Part shown: piece by piece, positions 59,256 to 64,000 of the stretch
Layout of the letters: the number at the start of each line of letters is the position of its first letter
How positions within the stretch are numbered: position 1 is the first letter of the stretch
Assembly: GCA_028583685.1 (NCBI GenBank)
Contig: JAMXIF010001253.1
Location: 34,695,436-34,759,435, forward strand
DNA length: 64,000 bases
DNA from: Petaurus breviceps papuanus
Lineage: Eukaryota > Chordata > Mammalia > Diprotodontia > Petauridae
Reading direction: 5' to 3'
Position numbers and translations under genes: made by a program
The notes under the pieces: generated by a model
The model's input: only the letters and a program-made list of their open reading frames with translations
What the model was told of the DNA's origin: nothing
Database searches by the model: none

Positions 59256-60380
59256 TTTAGCTTGATTTCTCTCAGTGATTATACATCATCTTCTATATAG
59301 GTATTATGTTGTTAACTATTGTCTTTTTATTCAATAAATATTGTAGTGCCTTCTAAACATAAGGCAATATTTGGGACACTAGTATGTTGCTGAAAAGTAT
59401 AACATGGAGGCTCTGACCTTTTCCATATGTAATTTTTTTCCTGAGACAATTGCGACAGCATCTTGTTTGAAAGAGCCATAAATAGGACAGGGAAAACTGT
59501 ATTTTTTACTAGGGTGCCAAAATTTGTTAGGTACTGAGAGTACGACAGCAGCATAGAGAAAAAAGAACTTAACTCCTAATTTGGAAAGAATAATTGGGAA
59601 GATTGCACATACTTTTTCCTCCCTAGTGTAGGTACCCTGGCTAAGTGCCTACCCTATCCTGCTTCCTCTCATACGTCCCTTGCTTTCCCCAAGTAGTGTT
59701 GTATTGTTTCCCTTAGGCACAAAAGTTTATACTTAGAAAGTGGTGTCCATAAGAGAAATAGCAAAGTCTAGAAGAGAAATGGATTTACTTTAGAAAATAC
59801 ATATTATTTTGAGATGTTGGTTTTTAGATATGCTCAAAATAACCAAGCTGTGATGACCATGAGATTTGATGATCTAGGAATGAACCTGAGGAGAGAATTG
59901 AGGATAACTTTATGGTACAATGAGATCTGATTGTCTTGTGTCAGTTAAAGAAAGAAGAGTCAGAATGATTTTGGGAGGGACATATTGTAACAGACAACCA
60001 ATTTTAGAAACAAGTTATTTTATAGTCAGCCTTAGGTTATCTTGCAAACTGGTGAAGAATAGCCCACTTGATTTTGGTTTAAAAAATGAGTACCCATTAT
60101 TTTAATCCAGTAATTCATATCAAATTTTGTGCACTTAAGCAAATATATTAGTAGGATATTTGACATTTTAATAAAGCATATGGGGTTGAAGCAATGTTAA
60201 GATCAACACTTTTGACAATCAACAAAGTTTTAAAGAAAGCAAAGGGTGATAACTATGATTCTCGATGAAAGTCATCCAATAACCAACGAGACTACAGAAA
60301 AAAAAATAAAAAGTAAAATATTAGCTGGTCCAAAAAATAGCTATGAGTATGAATATTAAAGAGTTAAATTTAGATTAAGC
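59256..60380. other. No feature recognised
   Basis: Single-copy-looking AT-rich sequence. The short frame at 59,920-60,105 has no family likeness. Confidence 0.5.
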
Positions 60381-60384
60381 AAAA

Positions 60385-60555
60385 AAACTTATAGGTTGAT
60401 AGAATTTTAAGCTGGAATGTATCTCAGAGATTGTCTTATCTAGTTCTTTCATTCTATATATGAAAAAAGTAAGACTCAAATAGGTTTCATCACTTGCCCA
60501 AAGTCATAGCAAAGCAAGGATTTGAACAAAAGCCTCCTTTAAACATATAGCATGA
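60385..60555 (+). mobile_element. MIR3/THER-type SINE
   Basis: 'gatagaattttaagctggaa' to 'cacttgcccaaagtcatagc' and 'aggatttgaacaaaagcctc' follow the family order. Confidence 0.75.
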
Positions 60556-61415
60556 CTGTACATGAAGACATTTTTATAAAGGTCATGAAAGATTTTGGGT
60601 AAAAAAATAGAAATAACAAAGGCACATTTGTCTTTTTTTTAAAGGAAGCTGAATTAATAACAGGGCTTTTACAAAAAAAAAGCAAGAATAATTGGTGATA
60701 AAAAATAGTGGTTCCAATTTATTTTGGAAACAAAGCAACTTACAGTGGCAAATTCCCATAATGCAAAGAACTAATAAAATACACATCTTCACACTGATTT
60801 TTGCACCCAACCAAGCACACAAAGAGGCTAATGGAAACAAATAGTTGAATACATTATCAACATATTTCCCACATATAAGAGAATGAATTTTTAAAAAGAA
60901 TCAGATAATTATAGAAATGTTTTACTTTAACCATGAAGATAATTAACATAATTATGTATTTCATTTTGCCTGTATTATAAAATAAATTAATATACTAAGT
61001 TTCATCCGGTCATGTTATGCAGCTGGAATATCGTGATCTCCAAAGAGTAAAAGCTTCAGTTCTTCCCAATGGCATTACAAGTATGGAAATTGGGCACAAT
61101 AAGCTGCAGTACATTTCTAAAGATCTATAGCTAATCAGTAGAAAAAAAATGCTTTTATTTTTTCCTAGAATATAGAAAACATTTCAAACATCATCTATTC
61201 TCTGTCATACCTACTTTACCTCTACTCCTATAGTAACATCAATAAAACCAGTGGATTGGAGAATTGGCTGGAGACTAAGGGACAATTCAATCCATCCCAT
61301 ACATGAGATGGATCCCATCACTATAGAACACAACAACTGAGCATGGTAGCCTCTGCATAAATAGTCCAAGAATGGGTTACTCACCACTTCTCTAGGCATC
61401 CCCTTTCATTTGAGG
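60556..61415. other. No feature recognised
   Basis: AT-rich. No frame, family or RNA gene supported. Confidence 0.5.
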
Positions 61416-61419
61416 ATAA

Positions 61420-61750
61420 TTCCAATTGTTAGAAAGTTGTTTGGCTTGAATTGTTATTGACACTGAGCCAAAATTTATCTGTTTGCAATTTCCAACCTTC
61501 TTGTTCTGTACTCCAGAGTCAAACAGACCAAGTATAGTCCCTGCTCCACATGATAGTCCTTCAAATACTTTAAGACTACTATCATTTTCGCTTCCCTGAC
61601 TCTCACCTAATCTAGATTAAACATGTTGAGTTAATTAAACTGAGCCTCACATGACATGCACTCTAGACCTTTCCTTCTCCTGAATATCATACTGTCCTCT
61701 GAACATCTTTTGCTTAATCAATGCTATTCTTATACTTGTGAAGTTGAATT
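61420..61750 (+). mobile_element. CR1/L3 LINE 3' fragment
   Basis: 'ttcttgttctgtactccaga', 'gatagtccttcaaatacttt' and 'aagactactatcattttcgc' follow the L3/CR1 3' line, ending near 'gtgaagttgaatttttatac'. Confidence 0.7.
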
Positions 61751-61784
61751 TTTATACACATATAACTCTTTATGTGTATTCCTA

Positions 61785-61870
61785 TGAAAAGAAGGAAAGA
61801 AGAAAATGTTTAGGAAAGGCCTACTATGTCCCAGGAGCTATACAAGTGCTTTACAAATATAATCATTTTA
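61785..61870 (+). mobile_element. MIR fragment
   Basis: 'ggcctactatgtcccaggag' then 'acaagtgctttacaaatata' is the MIR 5' core. Confidence 0.75.
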
Positions 61871-61871
61871 A

Positions 61872-63103
61872 AAATTAATTTATTTCTTTTAAGTTTGCAA
61901 CATTCGCTACCATAAGATTTTGAGTTTCAAATTTTCTCCCCCTTTGTTTTCTCTCCCTTCCCCAAGATGGTGTGCAATCTGATATAGCTTCAATTTATGC
62001 ACTGATATTAACCGTATTTTCTCATTAGTTTTTTTTTTTAAAGAATTAGAACTGCTGGGAGGAAAAATGAGAAAGAAGAAACAAAACAAGCAAATATTTG
62101 CTTCCATCCACATTCAGCTTCCAAAATTATTTAGCTGTAGATAGCATTTTCTATCATGAGTCTTTTCGAGTTTTCTTTGATCCTTGCATAAGTGAGAAGA
62201 GCTAAGTCTATCAAAGTCAGTCATCATACAATGTGGTTGCTACTGTGTACAATATTCTCCTGATCCTGCTCATTTTATTCACCATCAGTTCATGTAAGTC
62301 TTTACAGTTTTTTTTTTCTGAAATCCACTTGCTCATCATTTATTATAGCTCAAAAATATTCCATTACATTCATAGACCACAACTTTTTCAGCCATTCTCC
62401 AGTGGATAGGTATCCCCTCAATTTACAATTCTTTGACACCACAAAAAGAGCTGCTATGAATAGTTTTGTACATGTAGGTCCTTTTACCATTTTTGTGATC
62501 TTTTGGTGATACAGTCCTTAGACATAATATTGCTGGGTAAAAGGGTATGCACATTTTTATAGCCGTTTGGGAATATTTCCAACTTGTAATACAGAATGGT
62601 TGGATCAGTCCACAACTCCATTAACAATACATTAGTGTTCCAATTTTCCAACAACTACTCCAGAATTTATCATTTTCCTTCTTTGTCATGTAGTGAATCT
62701 GATAGGTGTTATATGATATGTCAGAGTTGTTTTGATTCACATTTCTTTAATCAATAGTGATTTATAGCATTTTCCCCATACGACTATAGTTTTAATTTCT
62801 TCATCTGAGAACTGCCTATTCATATCCTTTAATTATTTATCTTATAAATTTGACTTAGTTTTCAACAAATTTTAGAAATGAGGGCCTTATCAGAGACGCT
62901 GGTTGTACAAAATTCTCTCAGTTTTCTGCCTCCTTCCTAATCTTAGTTGCATTGGCTCTGTTTGTTGAAAAACTTTTCATTTTAATTTAATCAAAATTAT
63001 CCATTTTATATTTCACAATGTTATTTTTTCCTCTTGTTTGGTCATAACTTCTTCAATTCTCTAAAAATCTAACAAGTAATCTATAACTTGCTTGCTCTCC
63101 CAG

Positions 63104-63141
<38 letters not shown>

Positions 63142-64000
63142 ATTATATATTTAGATATTTAGATATAAAGGCTGATATATATATATATATATATATATAT
63201 CAGCCTTTATATCTAAATCAGGTACATATTTTAACTTCATTTTGGTATACAGTATAAGATATTTGTCTATGCCCAGTTTCTTAGTTTTATTCGTTCAATA
63301 GTTTTCTTAATTTCAATTTTATTAATCTCTCCTTTGGTTTTCAGTATTTCTAATTTGGTATTGAGGATTTTTAATGTGTTCTTTTTCTATTTTTTTAGTT
63401 GCATGATAAATTCATTGATCTCCTCTTTCTATATTTTACTTGTGTAATTATTTAGAGCCATAAAACTTCCCCTAATAACCAATTTTACTACATCCCATAA
63501 GTTTGTCTATTTTTTGTTATTCTCTTGAATAAAGTTATTGATCATTTCTATACTTTGCTTTTTGACTCACTCATTCTATAGGATTAGATTTTTTTAGTTT
63601 CAAATTAATATTCAGTCTATATTTCCATGACTATATATATAGCATCATGATTTGCAAAGGATGTATTTAATATTTCTACCTTTCTGCATTGGATTGGAGA
63701 TTTTTACACCCTATTAAATGGTCAATTTTTGTGTAGGTACCATATACCACTGAGAAAGGGTATATTCCTTTCTATCCCCATTCAATTTTCTCCAGAGGGC
63801 TACCATATCTAGGTTGCTAAAATTCTATTCACCTCCTTAAATTATTTCTTGTTTATATTGGGTTTAGATTTAACTAGTTCATAGAGGGGGAGATTGACAT
63901 CTCCTCCCTGGTATAATTGTGCTGTCTATTTCTTCCTGTAAGTCTCTTAACTTCTACTCCAAGTATTTGAATGCTACACAACTTGGTACATATATATTTA
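61872..64000 (-). mobile_element. L1 relict with RT missing, runs off the window
   Basis: On the minus strand: 3' UTR (61,872-62,310), ORF2 C-terminal part (62,310-63,285), then a jump to the endonuclease-RT linker and endonuclease (63,290-64,000; the reverse of 'tctattcacctccttaaatt' and 'taactagttcatagaggggg'). The RT is absent. No frames of note. The element continues to the right. Confidence 0.78.
63157..63218. repeat. Perfect 62-nt palindrome
   Basis: Arms ATTTAGATATAAAGGCTG (63,157-63,174) and CAGCCTTTATATCTAAAT (63,201-63,218) surround (AT)13 (63,175-63,200). The whole 62 nt equals its own reverse complement. The right arm is ordinary L1 sequence; the left arm is an inverted copy of it. 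Confidence 0.95.

Noticed and set aside
1-64000. CRISPR array, operon or other prokaryotic system
   Set aside because: No regularly spaced repeats with unique spacers, no dense coding; the content is that of a mammalian genome.

Overview
The window is AT-rich vertebrate nuclear DNA, almost certainly marsupial. It is full of the tRNA-derived marsupial SINE that ends in 'ccaattgc', Mar1-type SINEs, RTE-clade LINEs with (CAAC)n-like tails, old MIR/L2/CR1-L3 copies and many L1 pieces. The SINE end type suggests an Australian lineage, but that is only a leaning. I found no host protein-coding exon, tRNA, rRNA or other RNA gene. The window reads as an intergenic or intronic repeat graveyard, and the open reading frames in it are remnants of mobile elements or chance. 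All family names come from remembered consensus features, not from a search.

Layout. 1-6.6 kb: a minus-strand L1 ORF2 piece, rearranged ORF1 pieces, MIRs, an L2 with a SINE in it, and a Mar1 SINE. 7.2-13.8 kb: two plus-strand RTE copies. 14.4-19.4 kb: three related solo LTRs, one nested inside another, two of the three sitting in SINEs, each with 5-bp target site duplications (TSDs). 19.7-23.4 kb: a complete half-L1 (HAL1-type: 5' UTR, ORF1, 3' UTR, no ORF2), itself split by a polyadenylated retrocopy of an unidentified transcript. 24.8-34.75 kb: a deep nest of minus-strand L1s broken by a younger L1, an RTE tail, two LTR-like units and a HAL1 tail. 36.2-39.7 kb: an L1 without ORF1 that carries a dimeric SINE. 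40.6-43.6 kb: a second complete HAL1 with a SINE in it. 44.8-54.4 kb: L2 sequence interrupted by a full-length but dead L1 of 6.74 kb. 55.5-59.1 kb: a minus-strand L1 with most of ORF2 missing. 61.9-64 kb: another minus-strand L1 running off the window, with a perfect 62-nt palindrome.

The main interest is the insertion record. At least eight insertions can be bounded by direct repeats, so their relative order can be read. Two HAL1 copies have nearly identical inferred empty lengths (about 2.84 and 2.86 kb). This supports a real non-autonomous family mobilised by L1, not chance deletions of L1. The least expected items are the retrocopy inside HAL1, the LTR family with a 71-bp tandem repeat and an open frame inside the LTR, the SINE dimer moved as one unit, and the L1 palindrome.
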